NCBI RefSeq assembly: GCF_015223355.1
Contig: NZ_JADFFK010000010.1
Span: forward strand, 124,001-188,000
Reading direction: 5' to 3'
Length of the DNA stretch: 64,000 nt
Source: Salipiger mangrovisoli
Lineage (GTDB): Bacteria > Pseudomonadota > Alphaproteobacteria > Rhodobacterales > Rhodobacteraceae
Shown piece by piece: positions 30,313-38,956 of this stretch; the first letter of the stretch is position 1, and each line of letters opens with the position of its first letter. Under the pieces are notes generated by a model. It was not told the origin of the DNA. It made no database searches and saw only the letters and a program-made list of their open reading frames with translations. The position numbers and the translations under genes were made by a program.

Positions 30313-32067
30313 ATGACACGTCAGATGACCGGAGCGAAGATGGTGGTTCAAGCCCTGAAGGATCAGGGTGTGGACACGGTATTCGGCTATCCCGGTGGCG
30401 CGGTGCTACCGATTTACGACGAGATTTTCCAGCAGAACGACATCCGGCACATCCTCGTCCGGCACGAGCAGGCAGCGATCCACGCCGCCGAGGGCTATGC
30501 CCGCTCGACCGGCAAGCCGGGCGTTGCGCTGGTGACCTCGGGGCCCGGCGCCACCAATGCCGTGACCGGCCTCACCGACGCGCTGCTCGACTCGATCCCG
30601 ATCGTCGTGCTCTCGGGCCAGGTGCCGACCTTCATGATCGGCTCGGACGCCTTCCAGGAGGCCGACACCGTCGGCATCACCCGGCCCTGCACCAAGCACA
30701 ACTGGCTGGTGAAGGAGACCGACAAGCTGTCGGGCATCCTGCATCAGGCCTTCCACGTGGCGACCTCGGGCCGTCCCGGCCCGGTGCTGGTCGACATCCC
30801 CAAGGACGTGCAGTTCGCCACCGGTGACTACACGCCGAAGCCGCAGGCGCCGATCGGTCACTACCAGCCGCAGGTCAAGGGCGACATCGAGACGATCACC
30901 CAGCTCGTCGAGGCCATCGAGAGGGCCGAGAAGCCGGTCTTCTACACCGGCGGCGGCGTGATCAACTCGGGTCCGGGCGCGAGCCACCTGCTGCGCGAAC
31001 TGGTCGAGGCCACGGGCTTCCCGATCACCTCGACGCTGATGGGCCTCGGTGCCTACCCTGCCTCGGGCAAGGCGTGGCTCGGAATGCTCGGCATGCACGG
31101 TCTCTACGAGGCCAACCTGGCGATGCACGGCTGCGATCTGATGATCAACATCGGCGCGCGCTTCGACGACCGCATCACCGGCCGGCTCGATGCCTTCTCG
31201 CCGCGCTCGAAGAAGGCGCATATCGACATCGACCCGTCGTCGATCAACAAGGTGATCAAGGCGGACATGCCGATCGTCGGCGACGTCGGACACGTGCTGG
31301 AAGACGTGCTGAAGATCTGGAAGGCGCGCGGCCGCAAGGTCAACCGTGAGGCGATCGCCAAGTGGTGGCAGCAGATCGAGGAGTGGAAGAAGGTCAAGTG
31401 CCTGACCTACAAGCAGTCCGAGACCGTCATCAAGCCGCAGTACGCGCTCGAGCGGCTCGAGGCGCTGACCAAGGGCCGCGACCGCTACATCACCACCGAG
31501 GTGGGCCAGCACCAGATGTGGGCCGCGCAATACCTCGGCTTCGAGGATCCGAACCGCTGGATGACCTCCGGCGGGCTCGGCACCATGGGCTACGGCTTCC
31601 CGGCCTCGGTCGGCGTGCAGGTGGCCCACCCCGAGGCGCTGGTGATCAACGTCGCGGGCGAAGCCTCGTGGCTGATGAACATGCAGGAGATGGGCACCGC
31701 GGTGCAGTTCAACCTGCCGGTGAAGCAGTTCATCCTCAACAACGAGCGTCTGGGCATGGTGCGCCAGTGGCAGCAGCTGCTGCACGGCGAGCGCTATTCG
31801 CAGAGCTGGTCCGAGGCGCTGCCTGATTTCGTCAAGCTGGCAGAGGCCTTCGGCGCCAAGGGCATCATCTGCAAGGATCCCAAGGATCTGGACGATGCGA
31901 TCATGGAGATGCTTGATCACGACGGTCCGGTGATCTTCGACTGCCTGGTCGAGAAGCACGAGAACTGCTTCCCGATGATCCCGTCGGGCGAGCCGCACAA
32001 CAAGATGCTGCTCGGCGACGCGCAGGCCACCAACGCCATCGCCGGCAAGGGCGCGGTGCTGGTCTGA
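30313..32067 (+). CDS. ilvB: Acetolactate synthase (acetohydroxyacid synthase) large subunit
   Basis: Catalyses the first common step of Val, Leu and Ile synthesis with ThDP, Mg and FAD. The 584-residue protein has the activating Glu52 (VRHEQAAIHAAEG), the FAD-binding middle domain, and the C-terminal cofactor domain. The Mg/ThDP motif is unusual: where most relatives have GDGS or GDAS, this one reads AGEASWLMNMQEM (Glu450) before the conserved LNNERLGMVRQWQ. The start at 30313 follows ggag by six bases and gives MTRQMTGAKM; ATG at 30289 is an alternative. Expression is expected to be under the upstream attenuator. Confidence 0.95.
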   Translation: MTRQMTGAKMVVQALKDQGVDTVFGYPGGAVLPIYDEIFQQNDIRHILVRHEQAAIHAAEGYARSTGKPGVALVTSGPGATNAVTGLTDALLDSIPIVVLSGQVPTFMIGSDAFQEADTVGITRPCTKHNWLVKETDKLSGILHQAFHVATSGRPGPVLVDIPKDVQFATGDYTPKPQAPIGHYQPQVKGDIETITQLVEAIERAEKPVFYTGGGVINSGPGASHLLRELVEATGFPITSTLMGLGAYPASGKAWLGMLGMHGLYEANLAMHGCDLMINIGARFDDRITGRLDAFSPRSKKAHIDIDPSSINKVIKADMPIVGDVGHVLEDVLKIWKARGRKVNREAIAKWWQQIEEWKKVKCLTYKQSETVIKPQYALERLEALTKGRDRYITTEVGQHQMWAAQYLGFEDPNRWMTSGGLGTMGYGFPASVGVQVAHPEALVINVAGEASWLMNMQEMGTAVQFNLPVKQFILNNERLGMVRQWQQLLHGERYSQSWSEALPDFVKLAEAFGAKGIICKDPKDLDDAIMEMLDHDGPVIFDCLVEKHENCFPMIPSGEPHNKMLLGDAQATNAIAGKGAVLV

Positions 32068-32074
32068 GGACGGC

Positions 32075-32096
32075 GCGGAGGGGTTCGCCCCTCCGC
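32075..32096 (+). other. UUCG-tetraloop hairpin between ilvB and ilvH
   Basis: Nine-base-pair stem gcggagggg-ttcg-cccctccgc, seven bases past the ilvB stop. The very stable tetraloop and absence of a T run suggest mRNA stabilisation or partial termination rather than full termination, since ilvH follows. Confidence 0.6.
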
Positions 32097-32142
32097 CCCC
32101 GCAGATCGCCATCCCCAGAAAAGTTTACAGGAGCTGCAACCC

Positions 32143-32706
32143 ATGTCCGCGCTACAGATCAAGAAAGGCTCGTCCAAGCATTCGGCCTACAACCTACGGC
32201 CCACCTTCTCGGACGTTCAGGAAACCCACACCATCACCGTTCTTGTCGAGAACGAACCGGGCGTGCTGGCCCGTGTCATCGGCCTGTTCTCGGGCCGGGG
32301 CTACAACATCGACAGCCTCACCGTGGCCGAGGTGGACCACGAGGGGCACCTGTCGCGCATCACCATCGTCACCACCGGCACGCCGCAGGTGATCGAGCAG
32401 ATTAAGGCCCAGCTCGGCCGCATCGTCTCGGTGCGCGATGTGCACGACCTCACCGCCGAGGGGAGCTCGGTCGAACGCGAATTGGCGCTGCTGAAGGTTG
32501 CCAGCACCGGTGACAAGCGCGTCGAGGCGCTGCGCCTCGCCGACATCTTCCGCGCGCAGGTGGTGGACAGCACGCTGGAGAGCTTCGTCTTCCAGCTGAC
32601 CGGCACCCCCGACAAGATCGACGCCTTCGCCGAGCTGATGCGCCCGCTGGGTCTGGTGCAGGTGGCGCGCACCGGCGTCGCCGCGCTTGCCCGCGGCAAG
32701 GCCTGA
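32143..32706 (+). CDS. ilvH: Acetolactate synthase small (regulatory) subunit
   Basis: A 187-residue regulatory subunit that activates IlvB and confers valine feedback inhibition. An ACT domain spans about residues 28-105 (HTITVLVENEPGVLARVIGL, then GRGYNIDSLTVAE), followed by the C-terminal ALS_ss domain (VERELALLKV, DSTLESFVFQLTG). Ribosome-binding site cagga lies upstream of the ATG. A terminator at 32753 ends the operon. Confidence 0.95.
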   Translation: MSALQIKKGSSKHSAYNLRPTFSDVQETHTITVLVENEPGVLARVIGLFSGRGYNIDSLTVAEVDHEGHLSRITIVTTGTPQVIEQIKAQLGRIVSVRDVHDLTAEGSSVERELALLKVASTGDKRVEALRLADIFRAQVVDSTLESFVFQLTGTPDKIDAFAELMRPLGLVQVARTGVAALARGKA

Positions 32707-32752
32707 CGCCGGTTCAGCCGTCGGAGCAGCTTTTTCCGAATGCACCTTGAAG

Positions 32753-32787
32753 ACGGGCCCGATCCTTGGACGGGCCCGTTTCTGTTT
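32753..32787 (+). terminator. Terminator of the ilvBH operon
   Basis: Stem acgggcccg (32753-32761) with cgggcccgt (32771-32779), nine-base loop, followed by ttctgttt. Confidence 0.8.
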
Positions 32788-32802
32788 GCCCAAATACGCC
32801 GG
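32782..32802 (-). repeat. Dispersed intergenic motif, copy 3 (degenerate)
   Basis: Reads ctgtttgcccaaatacgccg then g, the reverse complement of a GGCGTATTTGGG form of the motif, between the ilv terminator and the next gene. It lacks the AGAAGAA part. Confidence 0.35.
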
Positions 32803-32834
32803 ATCAAGGGGCCGGCCCCCGGAGCAAGGGCTGC

Positions 32835-33182
32835 TCAGGCCACGTTTCTTTCGCGCGGCGGCGTGCCGGGAAAGCTGATCACCCGGCTTTCGGCAGGGCG
32901 GAGACCCCGCGCGAGCTCCGCCGCATCTCCGGCCGCGTGAAGGCTCTGGACGAGCCCAAAAAATTGATTTGATTCCAGGCGTTGCGGGTTCATCGCAAGG
33001 CGCAGACTGTCGCTGCCCGCCATGTCGAATTGCACGAGATCACCGACCTCGAGCACATCCCCTCCATGCACGCTGGGCTCGGGATCGTGCCAGTAAGCCA
33101 GCTCGCCGTGATCTTCGCACCAGATCACGGCCTTCTGATCCATCTGATCAGCCCAGAGTACGACGCCCACCATCTGTGACAT
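32835..33182 (-). CDS. Small conserved-looking protein of unknown function
   Basis: A 115-residue acidic protein without signal peptide or membrane segment. The N-terminal part has the beta-rich sequence MSQMVGVVLWADQMDQKAVIWCEDHGELAY and a VGDLVQFDM stretch that recalls small beta-barrel domains, but I do not recognise the family. A ggggga binding site lies five bases before the ATG. Divergent from the XRE-type regulator at 33359 across 176 bases, so shared control is possible. Confidence 0.65.
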   Translation of the reverse strand: MSQMVGVVLWADQMDQKAVIWCEDHGELAYWHDPEPSVHGGDVLEVGDLVQFDMAGSDSLRLAMNPQRLESNQFFGLVQSLHAAGDAAELARGLRPAESRVISFPGTPPRERNVA

Positions 33183-33358
33183 GCAATCCCCCGCACCTCA
33201 TCACCGTTAGAGTGACGCAGATACGCGTCTGCTCACATGCGACGAAACGTGACGTGCGCTTGCTTTTTGTGTCAATTTCGATCAGGCTTGTCTCCATATA
33301 GCATCTAACATGACGCTATTTAGCTACAACAAGAAGTTCACAGGGAGGGCAAACACGT

Positions 33359-34228
33359 ATGGACGGCGTCGCCTTGGAAAGAACTGTCGCGAAACAGAAA
33401 GAAAACGGGATGCTCACGGCGCGAAAGGACTTGGCGCATCAGCCCAGTCCGGCGGAATTGCGCAGCGTCTTCGGTGCCAATCTCCGGAAACTCGGAAGTC
33501 ACGCGGCATCAATCTCGGCCCTGTGCCGGGATCTTGGCATCAACAGGACTCAATTCAACAGGTATCTCGCGGGGGAGTCGTTCCCGAGGCCGGATGTGCT
33601 CCACCGCATCTGCAGCTTCTTCGAGGTCGATGCGCGCATCCTGCTCGAACCTGTGGAAGAGATACGTGAAACCCCGAGCAGCCTGCTCAGTCATCCCTTC
33701 ATCGCCGATTTCGTCGGCGCGGGGGTCCTGGGGCTGAGCGAGGACGACTTTCCCTCCGGCTTCTACCGCTTTTCCCGCGCGGCATTTTCCGAGGAATCGC
33801 GCTTCGTGGTCGGCGTGGTGCAGATCAGCCGCCGGGACGGGATGACCTTCCTGCGCGGCTTCGAGCCGAAAGAGGCGCTCACCATGTATGACCTGCCCAC
33901 CGATGCCGCCTCGCGCGAGTATCGCGGGCTGGTGCTGCAACAGGCCGAGGGGATCGCCGCGCTGGTCAGCCGCAAGGGCGCGGTGACCACCTCGTTCAAC
34001 TACCTGTCGAAGGCGGGCGGTCTCGCCAACCATTTCTGGGTCGGCTACGCGGTCCGGACCACACCCGAGAATCATTCTGGCCGTCGCGCGGCGCGTCTGG
34101 TCTACGAATATCTCGGCTTCGACACCCACAAGGTGCTCGCCGCGGCACGCGGCAGCGGCTACCGAACCGCGAAGGAACTCGTCCCCTTCCACCGCCAGCA
34201 ACTGCGGGTCGACGAAGAGTTCCGCTGA
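33359..34228 (+). CDS. XRE-family transcriptional regulator with C-terminal domain
   Basis: A 289-residue DNA-binding protein. Residues about 33-95 form a cro/C1-type helix-turn-helix (FGANLRKLGSHAASISALCR, then INRTQFNRYLAGESFPRP and LHRICSFFEVDARIL). The remaining 190 residues form a beta-rich domain of unknown function with GFYRFSRAAF and YRGLVLQQAEGIAALVSR. The ATG at 33359 has agggagg nine bases upstream; an internal ATG at 33410 is less well preceded. Ligand and targets are unknown; the divergent neighbour at 32835 is a candidate target. Confidence 0.82.
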   Translation: MDGVALERTVAKQKENGMLTARKDLAHQPSPAELRSVFGANLRKLGSHAASISALCRDLGINRTQFNRYLAGESFPRPDVLHRICSFFEVDARILLEPVEEIRETPSSLLSHPFIADFVGAGVLGLSEDDFPSGFYRFSRAAFSEESRFVVGVVQISRRDGMTFLRGFEPKEALTMYDLPTDAASREYRGLVLQQAEGIAALVSRKGAVTTSFNYLSKAGGLANHFWVGYAVRTTPENHSGRRAARLVYEYLGFDTHKVLAAARGSGYRTAKELVPFHRQQLRVDEEFR

Positions 34229-34237
34229 CCCCGCGCC

Positions 34238-34264
34238 CCGGCACCGCCCGCGCGGTGCCGGTTT
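34238..34264. terminator. Bidirectional terminator between the XRE gene and DUF2189 gene
   Basis: Perfect 10-base-pair stem ccggcaccgc-ccgc-gcggtgccgg (34238-34261) followed by ttt on the plus strand, between two convergent genes. Confidence 0.7.
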
Positions 34265-34267
34265 GCC

Positions 34268-35062
34268 TCAGGCCTCTTCCGGGATGCGCAGCTGGTCATA
34301 GAGATGCCAGGTCGCATGGCCGAGCACGGGCAGCGCCGCGAACAGGCCCAGGAAGAACGGCAGCATCGCCACGAAGGTCGCCAGCGCCAGGAAGGCCCCC
34401 CAGGCCAGCATCGGCAGCGGATGGCGCTGCACGTAGCCGAAAGAGGTGATCATCGCCGTGACGAAGTCGACGTCGCGATCCAGCAGCAGGGGCAGCGCCA
34501 GCACGGTGATCATGTAGAGCAACAGCGCGAATCCCGCGCCTACCACGGTGCCCACCGCCAGCATGGTCAGCCCGTTCGGGGTCAGGAAGACATCGAGGCT
34601 CGAGCTGACATTGGTCATCGGCGACAGCCCGAGGAACAGCGCGAAGATCATGTGCCCAAGGAAGAACCAGAACAGGAAGACGATGACGATCACCGCGCAG
34701 AGTGACGGCAACTGGCGTTTCGACTGGCGCAGGATGACGCTGAAGACCTGCATCCAGTCGAGCGGCTGGCCGCGTTCCAGCCTGCGCGAGACTTCGTAGA
34801 AGCCCACCGCCGCGAAGGGGCTGAACAGGGGAAAGCCGATCGCCGCCAGCACCAGCCAGTAGCTCGTGCCAGTGGCCATGGTCAGCCATGTCAGGAAGAG
34901 GCCCGCGAGCACGTAGACCCCGCCGAAAACCAATGCAAAGCCGGGCGCGAAGATCAGATCGCTCAGCCCGAGGCGCAGCGCCTTGCCGAGCGTGGCGAAG
35001 GTGACGTCGGAGAACTCCGGCACCCCCTGCTGCGGCGCGTCGTCATGAATGACGCTTTCCAT
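34268..35062 (-). CDS. DUF2189 integral membrane protein
   Basis: A 264-residue membrane protein with about six hydrophobic helices (near 42-62, 65-90, 118-140, 160-190, 210-235, 235-255) and the DUF2189-type start FSDVTFATLGKALRLGLSDL followed by the PFAAVGFYEVSRRLERG segment. Function of the family is not known. The ATG at 35062 is preceded by gagaga-type purines. Confidence 0.8.
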   Translation of the reverse strand: MESVIHDDAPQQGVPEFSDVTFATLGKALRLGLSDLIFAPGFALVFGGVYVLAGLFLTWLTMATGTSYWLVLAAIGFPLFSPFAAVGFYEVSRRLERGQPLDWMQVFSVILRQSKRQLPSLCAVIVIVFLFWFFLGHMIFALFLGLSPMTNVSSSLDVFLTPNGLTMLAVGTVVGAGFALLLYMITVLALPLLLDRDVDFVTAMITSFGYVQRHPLPMLAWGAFLALATFVAMLPFFLGLFAALPVLGHATWHLYDQLRIPEEA

Positions 35063-35174
35063 GGCTTCTCTCCCTCAAATCCCCTCTTTGCAGGGATTTA
35101 AGCCGGGAAGATGGACCTGTGGCAAGGCTTGGCGCGGATCGGGCGGCGGGGCGGCCAGCTTGGCCGCGCCGGGA

Positions 35175-36296
35175 TCAGTCCTCGCGCGCGTCGGCGCGGG
35201 ACTTGCCCGAGACCTGCTGCGCCAGCGTCGCGCCCATGAACGGGTCGAGATCGCCGTCGAGCACGCCCTGGGTGTCCGAGGTCTCGTGGCTGGTGCGCAG
35301 GTCCTTCACCATCTGGTAGGGCTGCAGCACGTAGGAGCGGATCTGGTTGCCCCAGCCCGCCGAACCCTTGTTCTCATGCGCCTCGTTGATCGCCGCGTTC
35401 CGCTTGTCGAGCTCGAGCTGGTAGAGTCGCGATTTCAGCGCTTTCATGGCGATGTCACGGTTCTGGTGCTGCGATTTCTCGGACGAGGTCACCACGATGC
35501 CCGTGGGATGGTGGGTGATCCGCACCGCAGAGTCGGTGGTGTTGACGTGCTGGCCGCCCGCACCGGACGAGCGATAGGTGTCGACACGGATGTCGGCGGG
35601 GTTCACCTCGATCTCGATGTTGTCGTCCACCACAGGGTAGACCCAGACCGAGGCGAAAGAGGTCTCGCGCGTGCCCTTGCCGAAGGGCGAGATGCGCACC
35701 AGCCGGTGCACGCCGCTTTCCGACTTCAGCCAGCCATAGGCGTTGAGGCCGGAGATCTTGTAGGCGCAGGACTTGATGCCCGCCTCGGCGCCGGCTTCTT
35801 CCGACTGCAGCTCGACCTCGTAGCCGCGCTTTTCGGCCCAGCGGACATACATGCGCTGCAGCATCGCGGCCCAGTCGCAGGCCTCGGTGCCGCCAGCGCC
35901 TGCGTTGATCTCGAGGAAGGTGTCGTTGCTGTCGGCCTCGCCGTCGAGCAACGCTTCGAGTTCCTTGGTGCCCGCGGTCTCGGCCAGCGCCTTGAGCGAC
36001 GCCTCCGCCTCGCCGACCACTTCGGCGTCGTCTTCCATCTCGCCAAGCTCGATCAGCTCGATCTGGTCGGCCAGCTCCTGCTTGATCGACTTGTAGGTGT
36101 CGATGGCATCGACCAGCTGCTGACGCTCGCGCATCAGCTTTTGCGCGGCGGCAGGATCGTCCCAGAGGTTCGGATCCTCGACGCGCGCGTTGAACTCCTC
36201 GAGCCGGAACTCCGCCGTCTCCCAGTCGAGCCGCTGCTCCAGCAGGCCCAGGGACTTGCGGATTTTCTCGACGGTGTTCTGGGTCTCGGCGCGCAT
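35175..36296 (-). CDS. prfB: Peptide chain release factor 2
   Basis: Recognises UGA and UAA stop codons and triggers peptide release. The 373-residue protein has the SPF anticodon-like tripeptide in VRISPFGKG (near residue 203) that defines RF2, and the catalytic GGQ at about 247-249 in [10 protein letters not shown]. The frame is continuous from [16 protein letters not shown], without the in-frame UGA and +1 frameshift seen near codon 26 in many bacteria, so autoregulation by frameshifting is absent. The open frame extends 41 codons further upstream but that part is not conserved. Confidence 0.95.
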   Translation of the reverse strand: MRAETQNTVEKIRKSLGLLEQRLDWETAEFRLEEFNARVEDPNLWDDPAAAQKLMRERQQLVDAIDTYKSIKQELADQIELIELGEMEDDAEVVGEAEASLKALAETAGTKELEALLDGEADSNDTFLEINAGAGGTEACDWAAMLQRMYVRWAEKRGYEVELQSEEAGAEAGIKSCAYKISGLNAYGWLKSESGVHRLVRISPFGKGTRETSFASVWVYPVVDDNIEIEVNPADIRVDTYRSSGAGGQHVNTTDSAVRITHHPTGIVVTSSEKSQHQNRDIAMKALKSRLYQLELDKRNAAINEAHENKGSAGWGNQIRSYVLQPYQMVKDLRTSHETSDTQGVLDGDLDPFMGATLAQQVSGKSRADARED

Positions 36297-36457
36297 GCGG
36301 GTGTTCCTGCGAATGGGACGTCTTGGTTCCGGGGGGACATAAACCAGCGCAGGGGCGCCTTCAAGCTCGGAGGCGCGGCGAGCGGTCCGGCGCGTGGTCA
36401 AACGCACCGGGGGCGCCACGCTGGCGCCCCGCCTGTCATCCCGTCCTTGATGTGGTC

Positions 36458-36940
36458 TTAGCCCGTCGCCCCGCCCGCGTAGACAGTCAGGGTCGGCAGG
36501 TCGGTCAGCGGCGCGCCGATGAGCCGCATCGCGGGCAGCGAGATGCGGCTGCCCCCCGAGGCCGGGCCCTCTATGGGGCGCAGCTCGACCTGCGCCGATT
36601 TTCCGGTGGCCGGGTAAACCACCCTGCCCTTGGTCACGCTCGAGACCATCGGCGTCTCCAGCCAGAAGCCGGGATCAGCCGGATCGCCCAGCGAGGCGAC
36701 GGTACTCCCCAGCTTGCGCTCGGAGGCCGCGGGTGCCGCCGCAGCCGCGCTGCGTTCGGCGGCGCTGGTGGTGTCGAACTGCTCTTGCGTGCGCGCGCTC
36801 GTCGGCGGACGCAACGCCGCCCCCGACGCCGCGGAGGAGGCCGGAGCCGCCACCGGGGCGGCCGCCTGCTGGCCCTGCTGGGCGCAGGCGGCAAGCAGGA
36901 CGGGCAGAAGAAGGGCGGGAAGGGGTGCTATCACTCTCAT
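36458..36940 (-). CDS. Lipoprotein of unknown function
   Basis: A 160-residue predicted lipoprotein. The signal peptide [19 protein letters not shown] ends in a lipobox with Cys19. An Ala/Gln-rich linker follows, then a folded part (about 80-160) with [22 protein letters not shown] and [20 protein letters not shown]. Relatives are sometimes labelled D-galactarate dehydratase-like, which nothing in the sequence supports. The start at 36940 is set by the signal peptide; the longer frame upstream overlaps the moaA leader. Confidence 0.78.
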   Translation of the reverse strand: MRVIAPLPALLLPVLLAACAQQGQQAAAPVAAPASSAASGAALRPPTSARTQEQFDTTSAAERSAAAAAPAASERKLGSTVASLGDPADPGFWLETPMVSSVTKGRVVYPATGKSAQVELRPIEGPASGGSRISLPAMRLIGAPLTDLPTLTVYAGGATG

Positions 36941-37023
36941 GGCGATGAAGCTAGGCCGCGCGCCCCTCTCTGGCAATTGCGCAGATGCTTGTCCCGGCAG
37001 GGTTTCGCGCATACATTCGCTTC

Positions 37024-38052
37024 ATGACCTCGCTCATCACATCCGCAAGCGCCCCTTTGGTCGATCCGTTCCTGCGGCCGATCTCCTACCTGCGCGTCTC
37101 GGTGACGGACCGCTGCGATTTCCGCTGTGTCTACTGCATGTCAGAGAACATGAGCTTCCTGCCCAAGAAGGAGCTGCTGACGCTTGAGGAACTGGACCGG
37201 CTGTGTTCGGCCTTCGTCGGACTCGGCGTCGAGAAGCTGCGCATCACCGGCGGCGAGCCTTTGGTGCGACGGGACATCATGACCTTCTTCGGAGCCATGA
37301 CGCGCCACCTCGAGTCTGGCGCGCTGAAGGAGCTGACGCTGACCACGAACGGCTCGCAGCTCGAACGCTTCGCCCAGCCGCTCTGGGATGCCGGCGTGCG
37401 CCGGGTCAACGTCTCGCTCGACACGCTCGACGAGGGCAAGTTCGCCGAGATCACCCGCTGGGGCCGCCTGCCCCAGGTGCTGCGCGGCATCGACGCGGCG
37501 CAGCAGGTCGGCATGCGCGTGAAGCTCAATGCCGTGGCGCTGAAGGGCTTCAACGAGGATGAGCTCTTCGCGATGACGGAATGGTGCGCCGCCCGCGACA
37601 TTGATCTTACCTGGATCGAGGTCATGCCGATGGGCGACATCGGCAACGAGGACCGGCTTGGGCAGTACTGGAAGCTTTCCGACGTGCGTGCCAAGCTCGC
37701 CGAGCAGTACACGCTCACCGACCTGCCCGAGAGCACCGGCGGCCCGGCCCGTTACGTGCGGCTGGAAGAAACCGGCCAGAAGATCGGCTTCATCACACCG
37801 CTCACCCATAATTTCTGCGAAAGCTGCAACCGTGTCCGGCTGACCTGCACCGGCGAGCTGTTCATGTGCCTGGGCCAGGAAGACAACGCCGACCTGCGCG
37901 CGCCGCTGCGCAACCATCCGGGCACCGACGCTCCGCTGGAAGAGGCGATCCGCGCTGCCATCGCGCGCAAGCCCAAGGGGCATGACTTCGACTATTCGCG
38001 CCAGTCGGTGGATGGGCGCGTCTCGCGCCACATGAGCCACACCGGCGGCTGA
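37024..38052 (+). CDS. moaA: GTP 3',8-cyclase (molybdenum cofactor biosynthesis)
   Basis: Radical-SAM enzyme that with MoaC converts GTP to cyclic pyranopterin monophosphate. The 342-residue protein has the N-terminal cluster motif CDFRCVYC (C-x3-C-x2-C), the [12 protein letters not shown]-binding motif, the second cluster site [19 protein letters not shown], and ends in the essential Gly-Gly (SHTGG). The start at 37024 ([11 protein letters not shown]) is preferred over an upstream ATG at 36985. Divergent from the lipoprotein gene. No other moa gene is present. Confidence 0.95.
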   Translation: MTSLITSASAPLVDPFLRPISYLRVSVTDRCDFRCVYCMSENMSFLPKKELLTLEELDRLCSAFVGLGVEKLRITGGEPLVRRDIMTFFGAMTRHLESGALKELTLTTNGSQLERFAQPLWDAGVRRVNVSLDTLDEGKFAEITRWGRLPQVLRGIDAAQQVGMRVKLNAVALKGFNEDELFAMTEWCAARDIDLTWIEVMPMGDIGNEDRLGQYWKLSDVRAKLAEQYTLTDLPESTGGPARYVRLEETGQKIGFITPLTHNFCESCNRVRLTCTGELFMCLGQEDNADLRAPLRNHPGTDAPLEEAIRAAIARKPKGHDFDYSRQSVDGRVSRHMSHTGG

Positions 38053-38236
38053 TCGCCCCCGGGATCCGATCGCTCACCCGTCCGCCAGAAGTGCCCGGCC
38101 CGCTCCCGAGGGGACCGCGCGCCGTGGCCTCCCGGCCCGTTTGCAGGGGCTTTTGTGCGGCCCCGCGGCGCTATCTGCTTTCACAAGGCCCCGCGACCCA
38201 CTAGGCAGCGCTATCGACGCGAGCAAGGGACCTGTC

Positions 38237-38782
38237 ATGGCGCAAAAATCCACCATCTACAAAGTTGAACTTTCCGTCTCGGACATGGACCGCCACTATT
38301 ACGAGACGCACAAGCTGACCGTCGCGAAACATCCCTCCGAGACCGACGAAAGGCTGATGGTGCGCCTGCTGGCCTTTGCGCTCAACGCCGACGAGCAGCT
38401 CGAGCTCACCAAGGGCCTGTCGACGGATGACGAGCCCGACATTTGGCAGAAGAGCCTGAGCGGCGAACTTGATCTCTGGGTGGCTCTGGGCTTGCCGAGC
38501 GACAAGGTGGTGCGCCAGTCCTGCGCCAAGGCCGCGAAGGTCATCGTCTATTCCTACGGCGGCAGGCCCGCCGAGGTCTGGTGGGACAAGATCAAGGGCA
38601 GCACCACAAGGTTCGACAACCTGCAGGTGATGAATTTCTCGGATGAGGCGACCCGTGATCTGGCGGACATGGCGAGCCGCTCGATGAAGCTGCAGGTGAA
38701 TATCCAGGACGGCGACGTCATGGTCAGTGCCGACGACCGCATTGCCTATGTCACGCCGGTCCGCTGGAAGGATATTGCGTAA
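38237..38782 (+). CDS. yaeQ: YaeQ family protein
   Basis: A 181-residue protein of the YaeQ family, which adopts a PD-(D/E)xK nuclease-like fold but has no settled function. Motifs: STIYKVELSVSDMDRHYYET, HPSETDERLMVRLLAFAL, DEPDIWQKSLSGELDLWVAL and KVIVYSYGGRPAEVWW. Length is typical. The start at 38237 is set by homology; the frame runs open 32 codons further upstream. Confidence 0.92.
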   Translation: MAQKSTIYKVELSVSDMDRHYYETHKLTVAKHPSETDERLMVRLLAFALNADEQLELTKGLSTDDEPDIWQKSLSGELDLWVALGLPSDKVVRQSCAKAAKVIVYSYGGRPAEVWWDKIKGSTTRFDNLQVMNFSDEATRDLADMASRSMKLQVNIQDGDVMVSADDRIAYVTPVRWKDIA

Positions 38783-38818
38783 AGGGGGAGCGCGCTTTCC
38801 CCGCCGAATGCTCGGCCA

Positions 38819-38835
38819 AGGGGGCGCTGCCCCCT
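38819..38835 (+). terminator. Hairpin after yaeQ
   Basis: Seven-base-pair stem agggggc-gct-gccccct, 37 bases past the yaeQ stop, directly followed by motif copy 4. No T run, so a weak terminator at best. Confidence 0.45.
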
Positions 38836-38850
38836 CGCCATGCGGGCTCA

Positions 38851-38876
38851 CCCCCGGCGTATTTTTCGAGAGAAGA
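38851..38876 (+). repeat. Dispersed intergenic motif, copy 4
   Basis: Reads cccccggcgtatttttcgag followed by agaaga, between yaeQ and the OmpA-family gene, with a GC hairpin on each side. Confidence 0.5.
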
Positions 38877-38891
38877 CGCTCTCAAGATGCA

Positions 38892-38920
38892 GCGCCCGCC
38901 CGGAGTGACCGGGCGGGCGC
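38892..38920. terminator. Strong hairpin between convergent yaeQ and OmpA-family gene
   Basis: Twelve-base-pair perfect stem gcgcccgcccgg (38892-38903) with ccgggcgggcgc (38909-38920), five-base loop, followed on the plus strand by ctttgctt. Confidence 0.7.
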
Positions 38921-38956
38921 CTTTGCTTGCTTCGCGCTCGAGCGCCTGGCGGCCGA

